Notes: a model not told the origin generated them from the sequence alone. A DNA stretch of 64,000 bases from Chaetoderma sp. LZ-2023a (GCA_034401795.1 CM067370.1:107655387-107719386); one strand, 5' to 3'; positions 43,320 to 54,366 are shown, counted from the first letter of the stretch. Translations and numbers: made by a program.

Positions 43320-44606
43320 TCAATGATGGTCAGTGCTGTTTGAAATTGATGTTGCGTAGTGTCTGTAGTATGTGCATTGGTGGACAGTTTCTACATTCAG
43401 CACACGGCTATTGTCAGTTTGTGTTGCTGCCTCAATACATTTTGAATAATCAACCGCGTCTGGGTTAAAAGGAAACAATCCACATGCTCTAAAACCATTT
43501 GCAATGGTTGTGCTAGATAGGCTGTCCATAACAGACTGAAGTAATGGTGCAACATGAACCCCAGACAAAGTTTTCCCGGGATTTTGAGTCTGCCACTTTC
43601 TTACATGAATTTTCCATTGCACTTTCAATGGCCGAAATACCGACACATCAGCAGGTTGAAGGATATGTGTAGCGTTCGGAAAAAGGCAAAATAAGATTAT
43701 TCCATTCTGCGAACAAAATTCACTAAGGTGATATGTCATATGTGTTTTATGGCCATCTACAAGAAAGAGAACGGGGAATTTGACATTGTTTTCTACCAAA
43801 TAAGGGTATAAGACATTAGCTGTGTATTCATAGAAAGTTTCTGATTTCATCCAGCCCGAATCTGAGAGTCCAATCGCCCAGCTTTCTGGTACAGAGTCGA
43901 CGATATCTTTTGGGAGTCTTTGATAAAGATACACGATCATGCCCTTTAACACCTGTCCACTGGCATTAAACGTACCGAGTACAGTAGGAGTATCTTTTTC
44001 GTTACCTGGTGCAATTTCATAAACGTTTTCCCACCCTTTTGGTCCTAAGACCATACCACTTTTCGGACACAACTGAATATTAGTCTCATCTGCATTCAGT
44101 ATACGACTGGGCTCGTCTAAAATATCAGGATGTGCTTCTTCCTGAAGATGTGTTTCCAACGTGTGAAACCATTTGCGAATATTTGTTTCCGTTAAAGCTG
44201 CCCTTGCTTTGTTTACAGTTTCAGCTGTTCGTGTCACAATACTCGGATGTATCTTTAAAGAGTGTGTATACCATGTCTCGCCGGGTCTACCGTTGCAGAA
44301 CTGAGTTTCTCGACCATCTTCCATCACGATATTCTGCACAGTATTGAGAATATCAGCCTTTTTACGCGGAAATCCAGCTTTGGACAGGTCTAGGAGCCAT
44401 GTCTCAATGGTCGTTTCTTCTGCTGATGTAAAGACCATACTGGGACCCATCTTCCTCCCCTCTGGGCTCCGACCTGGCAGTTTATCCTGCAGCGTTCCCC
44501 GTGGAACACCAAATTCTCGACACGCACTCCGTTGACTTACCCCACCTCGGACTGCCTCTAGGGCGCGTTGCATATTGTCTGCTGCATACTGCAATCGATG
44601 CGTCAT
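43320..44606 (-). pseudogene. Pogo-type transposase, DNA-binding and DD35D catalytic part
   Basis: A 428-codon frame. Residues 1-45 form a Psq-type helix-turn-helix (AVRGGVSQRSACREFGVPRG). A region resembling the CENP-B-type second DNA-binding domain follows (about 50-130). The DDE_1-type catalytic core has Asp173 (NADETNIQL), Asp284 (FLVDGHKTHM) and Asp320 (ILQPADVSVFRPLK), with 35 residues between the last two. It catalyses excision and integration at TA. The true protein continued: a one-base shift near 43360-43390 puts the next part, starting TTDTTQHQFQTALTIIEHML, in another frame. The ATG at 44606 fits the usual start just before the helix-turn-helix. Confidence 0.92.
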
Positions 44607-44692
44607 TTTCTGCCAACATAATAAGAAAGAATTTTGCTGTCAATCTCATTTATATTGACCACGCACACGCACGCACACACATACACACCGTT

Positions 44693-44693
<1 letters not shown>

Positions 44694-44769
<76 letters not shown>

Positions 44770-44862
44770 TTGGAAGGAGTTGGAGGGGGGAGGGAGAGAG
44801 AGAGCGTTGGAAGGAGAGAGTTGGAGGGAGAGAGCGTTGGAAGGAGAGAGAGTGAGAGAGAC

Positions 44863-44902
<40 letters not shown>

Positions 44903-45128
44903 CGAGAGGGAGAGAGTTGGAGGGGGGTGGGGGGGGGGGGGGGGTGGAGAGAGCGTTGGAAGGAGAGAGTTGGAGGGAGAGAGCATTGGAAGGAGAGAGA
45001 GAGAGAGAGAGTTGGAGGGAGGGGATGGAAGGAGGGAGGGAGAGATAAAGGAGAGGGAGGATTGGGGATGGGTGAGTGAGAGTGGGAGGGAGGGAGGGGA
45101 GAGAAGGAGGGGGAGAGGGGGGGGGGGC
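44694..45128. repeat. Long GA-rich polypurine tract
   Basis: About 430 bp that is almost purely purine on the plus strand: (GA)n at 44696-44760, GGAG variants, a G-run at about 44928-44946, and another at 45117-45127. It lies upstream of the transposase start. The Ser/Leu-rich and Arg/Glu-rich ORFs it produces are not genes. Confidence 0.93.
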
Positions 45129-45129
45129 A

Positions 45130-46078
45130 TAAAATACTGGTAGACATACAGCCGTTCCATTCCCACAACAGTTATTCTGTTGAATACTGTCTTAAGTGCG
45201 AGCTGCTGCTGATAGCTTACAAGGAAAGTACTTTCACTTACAATATGTTTTTATTACTTCAAATTGAGGTATAGGACTTTGTATGTCCAAGCGTCGCTAT
45301 ATGCCTTCATGTACATTAATTTCTTTCCGAAAGTAACCCGATATTATTACACACTACCTGACTTTATATTACATTATATCATTAATTTATCTACATGTAA
45401 AATGTTTCGGGAATAATAACTTACATAAATGAATCATTCAGGGGACATGGAATTTAATACACCTATAATGATTAGTTGTGGCCGATAACTGAAGTACACG
45501 TTTTGAGAAGGATGTCAGTCATCGGCCACCCTGGCCGATTAATGATTTCTCCCTACAAAAGCATATCAGTTTGATTAACATTGAGCGAAGCATCTCTGAT
45601 TACGTGAATCAATGGGTTTCTATAAGGATTTTTGCATCTAGGCATCTATTCAGTCATCGGCCACCCTGGCCGATGATTAATTCTCAGTAAATCCTGCAGT
45701 TCAGTAATCGGCCACCCACCTCCAGCCACATTCTCCGAATATTTTGACAGGAATTCGGTCAATGTGTTGCCAGATGTATGCGGAATATGTGTTTATGACT
45801 AATTATAAATTATTTACTATTTCTTGCATGCGTAAAATTATATGTTATATACTAGGTCCACTACAACTTTTCACAGCAATTCTCTAAAAAAAACTACGGA
45901 AACTTATACTCACGTTTTATGCCTGCTGTACCGGCCTCGTGACAAATTGTATTCCCGCCAAAACTTAAAAGGCGGCTAGAGGAGAAATCATTATTTATTA
46001 TAGCATTCGTTGGCTTAATATTCTAGCGTAAGTTTTCTTATTTCCGTTCGATTTTGTCAACGTGGCCGATGATATGTC
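45130..46078. other. 5' non-coding part of pogo-type element with GGCCGAT motifs
   Basis: Motif positions are about 45480, 45524, 45535, 45656, 45667 and 45706, in both orientations, two as pairs (CGGCCACCCTGGCCG). These may bind the transposase. No ORF is supported. Confidence 0.6.
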
Positions 46079-46107
46079 AGTGGCCGATACCCGGCGCATT
46101 CACCCTA
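46079..46107. repeat. Right TIR of pogo-type element
   Basis: The inverted partner of 40687-40715, ending CATTCACCCTA. GTGGCCGAT motifs lie just inside at about 46062 and 46080. Confidence 0.88.
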
Positions 46108-46660
46108 CAACTTTTAAAGGCTTAGTATAATCTGTAGCCGTTGTATTAATGCTATACTTTATATTGCGTAACAGTGTAACTGATGGTTCAACCATGCCCA
46201 GGTAATTGTTATAATGGGCCAGGTCCATCCTGGGACGGCGGAAGCAGAATAATATTGGCCCGACCATAGACAAGCCAAACCAGAAGGGGGTGGAATGGGT
46301 CTGGGGATCCTCCCCCTCAAAATTCTGAAATCTAAATATATGGCCATTCAATTGGCTATTTGGCTTTTCTGTTTTAGTCCAATTTTCTCCGAGAAAGTCT
46401 CCGAATAACATAATTTCTCAAATAATGTTTATAATCACCAATATTTATTGTTAGAAGAAATTATACTATTAATCAGACAGCCATACACCGTTTCAAACAA
46501 CAGGAATAACAACCATTTTCTAATGACATTTACTGCTAAATCCTTCAGAATATATGAATTGAATGACACATTGGCATTAATTAACAAGCATTCTGTAAGT
46601 ATTGCTTTGCAATACATGTCCCCAACCTGGTGATATAAATTTTTAGAGATTGACAGTCAA
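46108..46660. other. Spacer, no gene seen
   Basis: AT-rich sequence without recognised features. Confidence 0.45.
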
Positions 46661-47440
46661 AACCTCCATTAAAATTGACAGAAGTGACTCGAACTTGATC
46701 TGTAACTTCTCATAACAAAGCAATATACTATTATATGTTTCAGTTATATATGGTGAAGGAGAACTAAAGTCTTGAACGCTGATATGTTTGTATTTTATAA
46801 GTCGAAATGGGAAATTAATCCATCTAAAATTGATGCAAGCTCATGAAGATCGAACGTGCTCTGTAATTTCTCATAGCAAAGCAATGTACCAATTTTCAGT
46901 TGAATATCTTGAAGGGATGCGGAAAAAATTGTGAAAAACGTATATTTTTCTTATTTCATAAGTCGAAAGGGGCCATAACGCCATGGAAAATTGATTAATT
47001 TGTCTAAAACTCGAACTTGCTCTGTAACTCCCTATAATAAGCAACCTACCAATTCTCATTTGATTCCCTTTTAAGGAGTGCCAAAAAAAAAGATGGAAAA
47101 CGGAAATTTTTTTGTATTTAAACTCGAACTTGGTCTGTAATTTCTCATAAGCAAGCAACGTACCAATTCTCAGTTGAATAGCTTAAAAGACTGGGGGGGG
47201 GGGGGGGAGTAGTGTGGAGTACAGAAGACTAATATTTTTCGTATTACACAAGACGAAAGGGGGCATAACTTCATGAAAAATTGACGAAAATTAAACTAAC
47301 TTGCTCTGTAACTCCCTATAATAAAGCAACCTAGCAATTCTCATTTCAATATCTTAAAGGAGTGCGAAAAAAGTGCGGAAAGCTGATATGTTTCCTGTTT
47401 CTTAAGACAAAGGGGGCATAACTCCATAAACAAGAGCTCT
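46660..47440. repeat. Tandem satellite, 110-170-bp units (type 1)
   Basis: The phrase ACTCGAACTTGCTCTGTAAC and its variants recurs at about 46688, 46849, 47009, 47122 and 47293. Each is followed by CAATTCTCATTTGAATATC, GTGCGGAAAA and CATAACTCCATGAAAAATTG. Units are diverged. It resumes at 48400-48680 after a different satellite. Confidence 0.8.
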
Positions 47441-48340
47441 GCGAATGGCGCATAATACCCAGCCATGATGACAAAGCAATGAATGAGAGTTATCAGAAAA
47501 TATTTTATTTCTTCCTCAGACCCAGACCAGTCATCCTTATGAAGTGTTAAAGCAATCCATTGAACGGTCAAGGAGGTATTGTCCGGAAACCAACTTTCAA
47601 GATAGCAACCTGTGGCTGGCGGCCATCTTGGGCTTTGGATCATTGTCAATTTCGATAGGTTTCTTGCCAAGAGGTAGTCGAACCACCCTATGAAGTGATC
47701 CTATAAATGGTAACGGAGATATCATCCATAAACCAACTTTCAAGATGTAACCCCTGGCTGGCGGCCATCTTGGAGTTCGGATCATCGTCAATTTCGATAG
47801 GTTTCTTCTCCAGACCTAGTCCAATCACCCTATGAAGTTTCAAAGCGATCCGATAAACGGCAACGGAGTTATCATCTGGAAACCAATTTTCAAGATGGCC
47901 ACCGGTGGCTGTTGGTCATCTTGGATTTCGGATCATTGTCAATTTCGATAGGTTTCTTGCCCAGAGGTAGTCGAACTACTCTATGAAGTTTCATAGCGAT
48001 CCAATAAACGATAACAGAATCATCATCCGGATACCAATTTTCAAGATGGCCACCAGTGGCTGGAGGCCATCTTTGATTTCAGATCATTGTCGATTTTGAT
48101 AGGTTTCTTCCCCAGGCCTAGTCCAACCACTCCATGAAGTTTCAGTGTTCTGATAAACAGTAACAGAGTTATCATCCGGAAACCAATTTTCAAGATGGTG
48201 GCTGGCAGCCATCTTGGATTTCGGATCATCGTCGATTTCGATAGCTTTCTTCCCAGACCTAGTCCACCCACCCTATGAAGTATCAATGTGATCCTACAAA
48301 CGGTAACAGAGTTATCATCCGGAAATCACTCTGCCACCCG
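47441..48340. repeat. Tandem satellite, about 140-152-bp units (type 2)
   Basis: ATTTCGATAGGTTTCTT recurs at about 47650, 47790, 47942, 48093 and 48234. Each is followed by a CCTATGAAGT block, an ACGGTAACGGAGTTATCATC block and a GGCGGCCATCTTGGA block. A partial unit precedes. No coding function is believed, although frames stay partly open. Confidence 0.85.
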
Positions 48341-48399
48341 CATGCCCGCCCAACCGGACAACGCCATTACATAAATCATAATAATATAAAAGTTTAAAC

Positions 48400-48680
48400 A
48401 TACACCTGAAACTCGAACTTGGTCTGTAAATTCTCATAACAAAGCAATGTAGCCATAACAGTCGAGTATCCGCGAAAAAAGTGCGGAAAACTAATATTTG
48501 TTGTATTTCATAAGTCGAAAAGGGGGGCATAACTCCATGAAAAATTGGCGAAAATGTCTGAAACTCGAACTTGCTTTATAACTCCCTATACTAAAGCGGT
48601 TGCGATTTTCCCTTAAATATCTGGAAGGAGTGTGAAAAAGTGCGGAAAGCTTATATTTTTACCTCGTAAAGAATTTACAT
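48400..48680. repeat. Tandem satellite type 1, right part
   Basis: Two more type 1 units at about 48412 and 48562, so type 2 lies inside type 1. Confidence 0.75.
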
Positions 48681-48761
48681 TTTCAGGGATTTTGTCCGTG
48701 AAAGAGCTAATGTTCAAAAGAGGTCAAGAAATTTGGAATTTGTACTTCTGAATGTGTATGT

Positions 48762-48876
48762 GCAGGCCAAGAGAAGACTATTTTTTAAATTTTAACCCTA
48801 GGATGACAGGATCAGTAATTGCCCCAGTCATTCCAATGGTAAAATTTCAAAAATAGTCTTCTCTTGGCCTGCAAAT
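48762..48876. repeat. Foldback repeat family 1
   Basis: GCAGGCCAAGAGAAGACTAT pairs with ATAGTCTTCTCTTGGCCTGC across a central region with AATGGTAAAATTTCAAAA. Other copies lie at 49341-49424, 52356-52470, 53485-53595, 63284-63396 and, degraded, at 10364-10450, 19720-19806 and 22831-22903. Confidence 0.85.
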
Positions 48877-48985
48877 GGAACATTCCTCAAGTCTACTGTA
48901 GCCAGTTCTGACCGGCTTGATCATAAACTTTTTAACCCTTGAAAGTCCAGAGTATCAATTTCAACACAACTATCCATGAACGCTG

Positions 48986-49074
48986 GCAGACATTATGAAA
49001 CTAATTTGACTGTAACATGTTTCTGCCATAGGCAGCAATGTTTCCTAGTTAAATTAGTTTCAAAATATTCAACA
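48986..49074. repeat. Foldback repeat family 2
   Basis: The left arm GAAACTAATTTGACT pairs with AGTTAAATTAGTTTC, around a TCTGCCATAGGCAGCA centre. Other copies lie at 50427-50522, 54578-54652, 62798-62888 and 9370-9457 (with its duplicate near 18726-18813). Confidence 0.8.
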
Positions 49075-49340
49075 AAATATTCTTTACATAAAAATGAATT
49101 TATAGTTTCTGGTCTATAAGCGTTAAAGGCTTAATTGACAAATTCCTATACCATTGAATTATAAGCATGGCTCATCCAATTACAGGAATTTTCACAAGAA
49201 CATTGCTGTGAGCTGTTGCTGCACAAGGCAGGGAAACACTGTCAACAGAATTGTGCATTATTAGACTACTGGCAGGCTAACTCTTTAATGACCAAATTTG
49301 GCCATGAAAATCTAAACATTTGCTCATTGAATGTCCATTT

Positions 49341-49424
49341 GCAGGCAAGAGAAGACTGTTTTTGAAAATTTAGCACTGGAATTCCAGTGGTAAATCTAAA
49401 AAAATAGACTTCTCTTGGTCTGCA
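49341..49424. repeat. Foldback repeat family 1
   Basis: Arms GCAGGCAAGAGAAGACT and AGACTTCTCTTGGTCTGC; shortened centre. Confidence 0.82.
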
Positions 49425-49429
49425 AATGA

Positions 49430-50426
49430 ACATTCCTCAAAACCTGTGCAGAGGCAGGTGGCTTCATCAGTAATGAGTTCATGAACATATAGGATGGGTA
49501 ATAACAATCTTCTACTAGTTTCAGGTCAGTGAGTTAGGCATAATTTCAGGAAACATTGTGCAACACACTCCATGCCATGTCACATGTCAACATCGAGGTA
49601 TTGGTCTCAAAACATAACTATGTACTCACTCACTTTTAAAACTTGATGTGCAAGAATCTAAGAATCTGTGGAGTATTAAGTAATTTAAAACAAAATACAT
49701 TGATCATTTTAAAAGAGTATAATTTCATATTTAATGTTCACATTTAGAAACAATATCACAGTCATATTTGCTTTAGACACAAAGGGTAAATAATAATGGA
49801 GTAGTTACAAATGAAATCATGTATTTAATTATTTGAATGTTGCTGTCCAAGAAAGTGAATAACATCATTTTGCTTCAACTTCTGCTTGGACATCAATGCA
49901 AGTCTTTACGTGAATTTGTTGACACAAAATAGATCTAACTTTTCTACACAGCCAATCAGAAAAGGAAAAGAAACGAGTCACAATTTTCCAAATAAGTTCT
50001 TATAAAATTACGAAATGGAAATATTCTATATAAGTGGCATCATATATTATGCCCAGTCTTCTTCATAAATTGGAATGTGTGTAATACATATCTCATTAAT
50101 ATTGGATATATGGACATATTTAACCTTGTAACTAATAAAATAACAAATTTCCAAACAATCAGATTTCTCAGAAATTTACTCAAATAATATATAATTCACC
50201 TGAATAAACATTTGTGTTCTAATTTCATATAAATTCAACACTCTCCCCACTGGGACAATGCGAGTGGCAAAATATGAAATTAGAATACAGAAGTTGAGTA
50301 AGCCAGTTTACTACTCATAACATGATTATATAAAGGAAATTGCTTCAATAGCGGGATCTGTGTTGGGACCGATCGATCTATCCCTCAACTCTCTGACTAT
50401 CAGTTTCCAGAAAACTATACACGCAA
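49430..50426. other. No gene seen
   Basis: AT-rich intergenic sequence without supported features. Confidence 0.45.
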
Positions 50427-50522
50427 GCTGTTGAATAATTTGAAACTAAATCGACTTGGTGCTATTGTTGCCTATAACAGCAACAATGCCCAGTTAAATT
50501 AGTTTCAAAATATTCAACAGCA
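50427..50522. repeat. Foldback repeat family 2
   Basis: AGCTGTTGAATAATTTGAAAC pairs with GTTTCAAAATATTCAACAG (one base fewer at each end counted), around TTGTTGCCTATAACAGCAACAA. Confidence 0.85.
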
Positions 50523-50689
50523 TATTTATTAAATAGTAAAGACATACATTTTGTACAAAAATGTTTAGTCAATTACATGTCGATACAAACTTAACTAGAT
50601 TATTCTTGACATAATTGATTATGATGTCATCTTACACATCACATAGTTGATTATGACATCATCTCATTAACCGAGAAATTGGAATCCTC

Positions 50690-50830
50690 CATTCAGACAC
50701 TTTCACGACAGACTATTGACACTTTGTGATTGTTACACTTTCGTGACAGACTAATGCCACTTTGTGATTGTGATGTCAGCGAACAAGTGATGTATTTGAT
50801 CATAACGTAAGATACACGAGTCACAGATCA
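50690..50830. repeat. Dispersed repeat shared with 54660-54790
   Basis: CAGACACTTTC(A/G)TGACAGACTA, then GTCAGCNAACAAGT-type segments, occur in the same order at both places. No termini are recognised. Non-coding. Confidence 0.6.
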
Positions 50831-51056
50831 CATCACTGATCCATCCATTGCTTGTCTCATTTGTATCCTGTGGCAAATCTCTCATATATGATGTTATTTT
50901 CTCTGACAAAAATCCCATGATTGACATCATTTGATGGACAGCTTGGCGCTATGAATGCTTACATTTAATATTTAAAATTACAATTATTTGACATTATGTA
51001 TAAAAATAGAAATAATAAACCCATTATTATTCAATAACTAGATGATATAAATCAAA

Positions 51057-51935
51057 TAATCCCCCCGCAACGGCAGCCATGTTCGCGGGATGACATAATC
51101 CCACTAGTTATCGAACGAAAAATCCAAAACTTACACGGATGGACAGAAATTCAGAGACAAATGTATAGAAGGGCAGGCTGATTGACCCACAAAATAATGT
51201 ACATCTCCCTAGTACCATAGCCAACATTCCCATGAAGTTTCGTCACAATACTCCAAGCAAAAATAAAGTTATTGAACGAAAACCCAAAATTTGCACAGAC
51301 GGACAAACACAAATTCAGAAAAAGGTATGGATGGATGGATGGACGAGCTGACTGACCCACACAATAATGTACATTTCCCTACAAACATAGCCAATGTTCC
51401 CATGAAGCTTCGCCACAATATTCCAAGAAAAAATAAAGTTATTGAACGAAAGCCCAAAATTTGCATGGACAGACAGACACAAATTCAGAGACAAAGAGAT
51501 GGATGGATGTAGAGATGGGCTGACTGACCCACAAAATAATGTACATTTCCATAGTACCATAGCCAATGTTCCCATGAAGTTTCCTCACAATACTCCAAGC
51601 AAAGATAAAGTTATTGTACAAAAACCCAAAATTTGCATGGATGGACTGACACAAATTCAGAGACAAAGGGATGGATGGATGGATGGATCGGCTGACCGAC
51701 CCTCAAACTAAGGTGCATTTGCCTACTACCATAGCCAACCTTCACATGAAGTGTTGTCACAATATTCCAAGCAAAAGTAGTTATCAAAAGAAAACCTGTG
51801 TGTGTGATGGACGCATGCACGGACAAACGCACAGACAGACAGATGCACGCACGGATGGATGGACAGATGGACGGAAGCGAAAACATAATCCCCCCGCTTT
51901 TCACTAAAGAGGTTGGGGGGGGGGGGGGGGGATTT
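51057..51935 (+). mobile_element. Helentron-like (pearl/HINE-type) non-autonomous element, candidate
   Basis: Five diverged direct units of about 165-170 bp: AAAGTTATTGAACGAAA blocks at about 51105, 51268, 51435, 51608 and 51778. Each holds GACAGACACAAATTCAGAGACAA and CCATAGCCAA..TTCCCATGAAG. GGAC/GGAT/GACA microsatellites follow at about 51815-51878. Then comes ATAATCCCCCCGCTTTTCAC and a G-run. A similar AATAATCCCCCCGC lies at 51057. Tandem core, microsatellite and terminal hairpin is the layout known for Helentron-derived elements. This assignment is inferred. Confidence 0.5.
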
Positions 51936-52316
51936 ACATATAAAAAATGTTTCATGTGAAATCATTGTAAACTATAATTATAGTGTTTAAAATTATTTCT
52001 GACAACATTAGAAATGACACATGTGTATAGTCATATATGTAAATTTAAGATATCACTTACTTTAAATTAACCCATATTATAATTGATAAGGATAATGTTG
52101 TGTATTATGAATTGTTGATGATGATTGGTTAATTCATTAATACTGATCAGACAATTCTCATTACATCATCAGCCTGTTTAAGTGATCTGGTACACCTATA
52201 ACATAATAGGAATTAACTCACTGAAATGGCCTCCAGTCAAATTGTTTTCATAATGGTCAACAGATATAGGAAATGAGATACTGGGATTTCAGTCTTAAAA
52301 TGCCGGCCAATTCATT
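51936..52316. other. No gene seen
   Basis: AT-rich sequence. A half copy of foldback family 2 (CAGTCAAATTGTTTTCATAA) lies at about 52232-52262. Confidence 0.45.
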
Positions 52317-52525
52317 AACCCTTTAATGGTAAAGTCATCAAATAATAATGAGGCATGTCCCTTTACAGACCAAGCGATTACTATCTTTGAAAATTTACCA
52401 CTGGAATAAATGGCTCGATAACCAAGCCAGCCATTCCATTAGTAAACTTTCAAAAATAGCCTCTATGGACATTTACTAAGCACAATCCTGAATTTCTTGA
52501 TCAGTTGTGACCATTAAAGGGTTCC
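52317..52525. repeat. Foldback repeat family 1 with outer ends
   Basis: Outer ends TAACCCTTTAATGGT and GACCATTAAAGGGTT enclose the inner palindrome (52356-52470). This copy shows the complete element is about 210 bp. Confidence 0.82.
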
Positions 52526-53420
52526 TATTCCATCTGCAAAACAAGTAAGTATATATATATATGCCTGTATAGATGTGTGTGAATACACCATAACAAGTTA
52601 CGTACAATACATGTATTGTTGAAAGCTACTCCCATACCAAATATCAAATGTACCTACCAAACATAGCACATGTTTCCAAGAAAACTATAGAGAATGGGAA
52701 CACTGGATGCTTGCATTTGGGACAAATACAAACATTTGGGAAAAATACAAACTCAAGGTAGCTAGTTCAGCTAGCAAATGTCATGATTGAGGTTCTCCGT
52801 GGTCCAATATTTAGTTATCTAATGAAAATGTCACGTTGTACATATTTCTGTTTGATAATAAAGCAGAAATGCTTTAGAATATTATAAAATACATGTGGAC
52901 AATCAGAGCATGTTAGTGTGGATTTGACTTAGACATAATACTGATCTTTGAATACTTTTAAGCATTTACCTGCCAGATCTTTAATTATAAAATCAACAGG
53001 ACCTCTTTGTAATTTACCCGTTTAAAAATATTAAGAACTACTGACAAAGTCCTGAAAGTCGGTTAGCAGAATGTTGCAAATTGTGATTTATCTTAGAAGC
53101 AGAAGAAATTTAACATAAAATTAAGTTTCCTCAATATATCATAGTTCTTAAACTATGGAAGCAAATAGCACAAAGCATTGCCCATTGATTTATTGGCTAA
53201 ATAATTGAAAAAATAATCGAGGTTACTTTTTTGTTAATGTGGTGCACATGGCCATACACAGATAAATAGGGAGATGAATAAGAGCTTGCAAAATGAAATG
53301 TCTCGCCTGAATTCCTCATTGTCAATAAATCACAAAGATCACAGGACATTGCTAAACTCCCAGGAATGTTGAGTCTGGTAGCCATTTGCTATGGTACATG
53401 TATGATCTAGATACACAGCT
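52526..53420. other. Possible 3' flank or 3' UTR of the host gene
   Basis: No coding sequence is seen. A minus-strand AATAAA occurs at about 53189-53194, about 750 bp beyond the host stop codon. It could be a polyadenylation signal, but nothing confirms it. Confidence 0.3.
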
Positions 53421-53424
53421 TCAC

Positions 53425-53655
53425 CCTTCAATGATCAAGTTAGGTCAAGAAACTCAAAATATTTGATTATTGAATGTCCATTTTCCGGCTAAGAGAGAAC
53501 TATTTTTGACAATTTACCACTGGAATCACTGGGTTAGTTATCGAGCCAGACATTTCAGTGGTAGATCTTCAAAAATGTTCTTTTGTCCTACAAATGGTAA
53601 TTCTTCAAGACTACCACAGAGGCCAATGTTTGCTGGCTTGACCATCAAATGGTTA
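53425..53655. repeat. Foldback repeat family 1
   Basis: Outer ends CCTTCAATGATCAAG and CTTGACCATCAAATGG. Inner arms GGCTAAGAGAGAACTATTTT and AAAAATGTTCTTTTGTCC. Confidence 0.75.
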
Positions 53656-53942
53656 ATCACAGACGCTTGGCATAGACAGTTTTGAATCAAGGTCACAATG
53701 ACCATAGCGTCTAGCTTATTGACCTCAATCCTATTGTCTCACTTCCTCCAAGTAAAGTTAACAACATGTGCTCAGGAGTTGTTCCAATAAGCACCGTATT
53801 CTGGAAAAGGCTTCCCAGGTCAAACAAACGATAAACAACCCTCAGAAAATCTTTGGATGGAATAAGATGTTTTAAAATATCACAGTTTACTAAACTTGGT
53901 TTAAAAAAAAAATGTATAGCAATTTAACAAAGATATTTATAA

Positions 53943-54031
53943 TCAAACAGTAATTGGTTTTCCACTTCCAACATTCTCATATTCCGTCATGTACATCTTC
54001 GGGGCGGTCATCACAGATTTACTGCCTGGAT
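53943..54031 (-). CDS. Host gene, terminal coding exon (partial gene)
   Basis: An acceptor-like TTTAAATTTCAG precedes 89 nt: two bases completing a codon, then 28 codons and TGA (stop at 53943-53945). The encoded tail includes SVMTAPKMYMTEYENV and ends PITV. A YENV motif, the kind of site bound by Grb2-type SH2 domains when phosphorylated, and a C-terminal I-T-V that fits a class II PDZ ligand suggest a signalling or membrane-protein tail; this is inference only. The phase fits the exon at 63003-63103, which leaves one base. The protein is not recognised. The intron between them is about 9 kb and contains DIRS copy C. Confidence 0.78.
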
Positions 54032-54265
54032 CTGAAATTTAAAATAATTTTAAAGATCTTAACATAAATCTTACTTAATACAGATATAAAATTTATAATC
54101 AAAATGTTGCAACAAGCCTGAATTTCTAGAAAGGTGGTTTTAGAAGCATCAGAGATTTGAGTCACTAGTCAATAAACGGAGTGACTGACAAATTCATTCA
54201 CTCAGACCGTATTTAACCATTATCGCTCTGATGTCAATATTCTATCTTTACTGTGTCAATAGCAA

Positions 54266-54366
54266 AAGAAACTGGTGTACAATTTCCAACAATTTTGGTG
54301 GACGACGTTGCTGTCTACGACAGCAACATCTTCCACCAAATTTGTTGAAAAATGAACACCAGTTCA
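54266..54366. repeat. Long imperfect hairpin
   Basis: Nested arms: AACTGGTGT/ACACCAGTT, CAACAATTTTGGTGGA/TCCACCAAATTTGTTG and GTTGCTGTC/GACAGCAAC. The centre recalls foldback family 2. It lies in the host intron. Confidence 0.8.

Larger units (their letters stand above)
40687..46107 (-). mobile_element. Pogo-type DNA transposon, 5.4 kb, TA target site
   Basis: Left end TAGGGTGAATGTGCCGGTTA and right end (reverse complement) TAGGGTGAATGCGCCGGGTA continue to ATCGGCCACT, giving 29-bp TIRs with two mismatches. TA at both edges is the target duplication. The minus-strand transposase lies inside at 44606-41881. GGCCGA motifs cluster within about 300 bp of the left end and about 630 bp of the right end. 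It holds a long GA tract upstream of the transposase. Confidence 0.9.

Noticed and set aside
44603-45168. Ser/Leu-rich and Arg/Glu-rich ORFs
   Set aside because: Direct translations of a GA microsatellite.
47341-48286. ORFs with repeated peptide units on the minus strand
   Set aside because: Translations of the 150-bp satellite; frames are not maintained across units and there is no start or splice evidence.
51057-51905. CRISPR-like array
   Set aside because: Units of about 168 bp diverge throughout and have no repeat-spacer pattern; the DNA is from an animal.
51151-51965. Overlapping ORFs in the 51-kb repeat block
   Set aside because: Tandem repeat and microsatellite translations.
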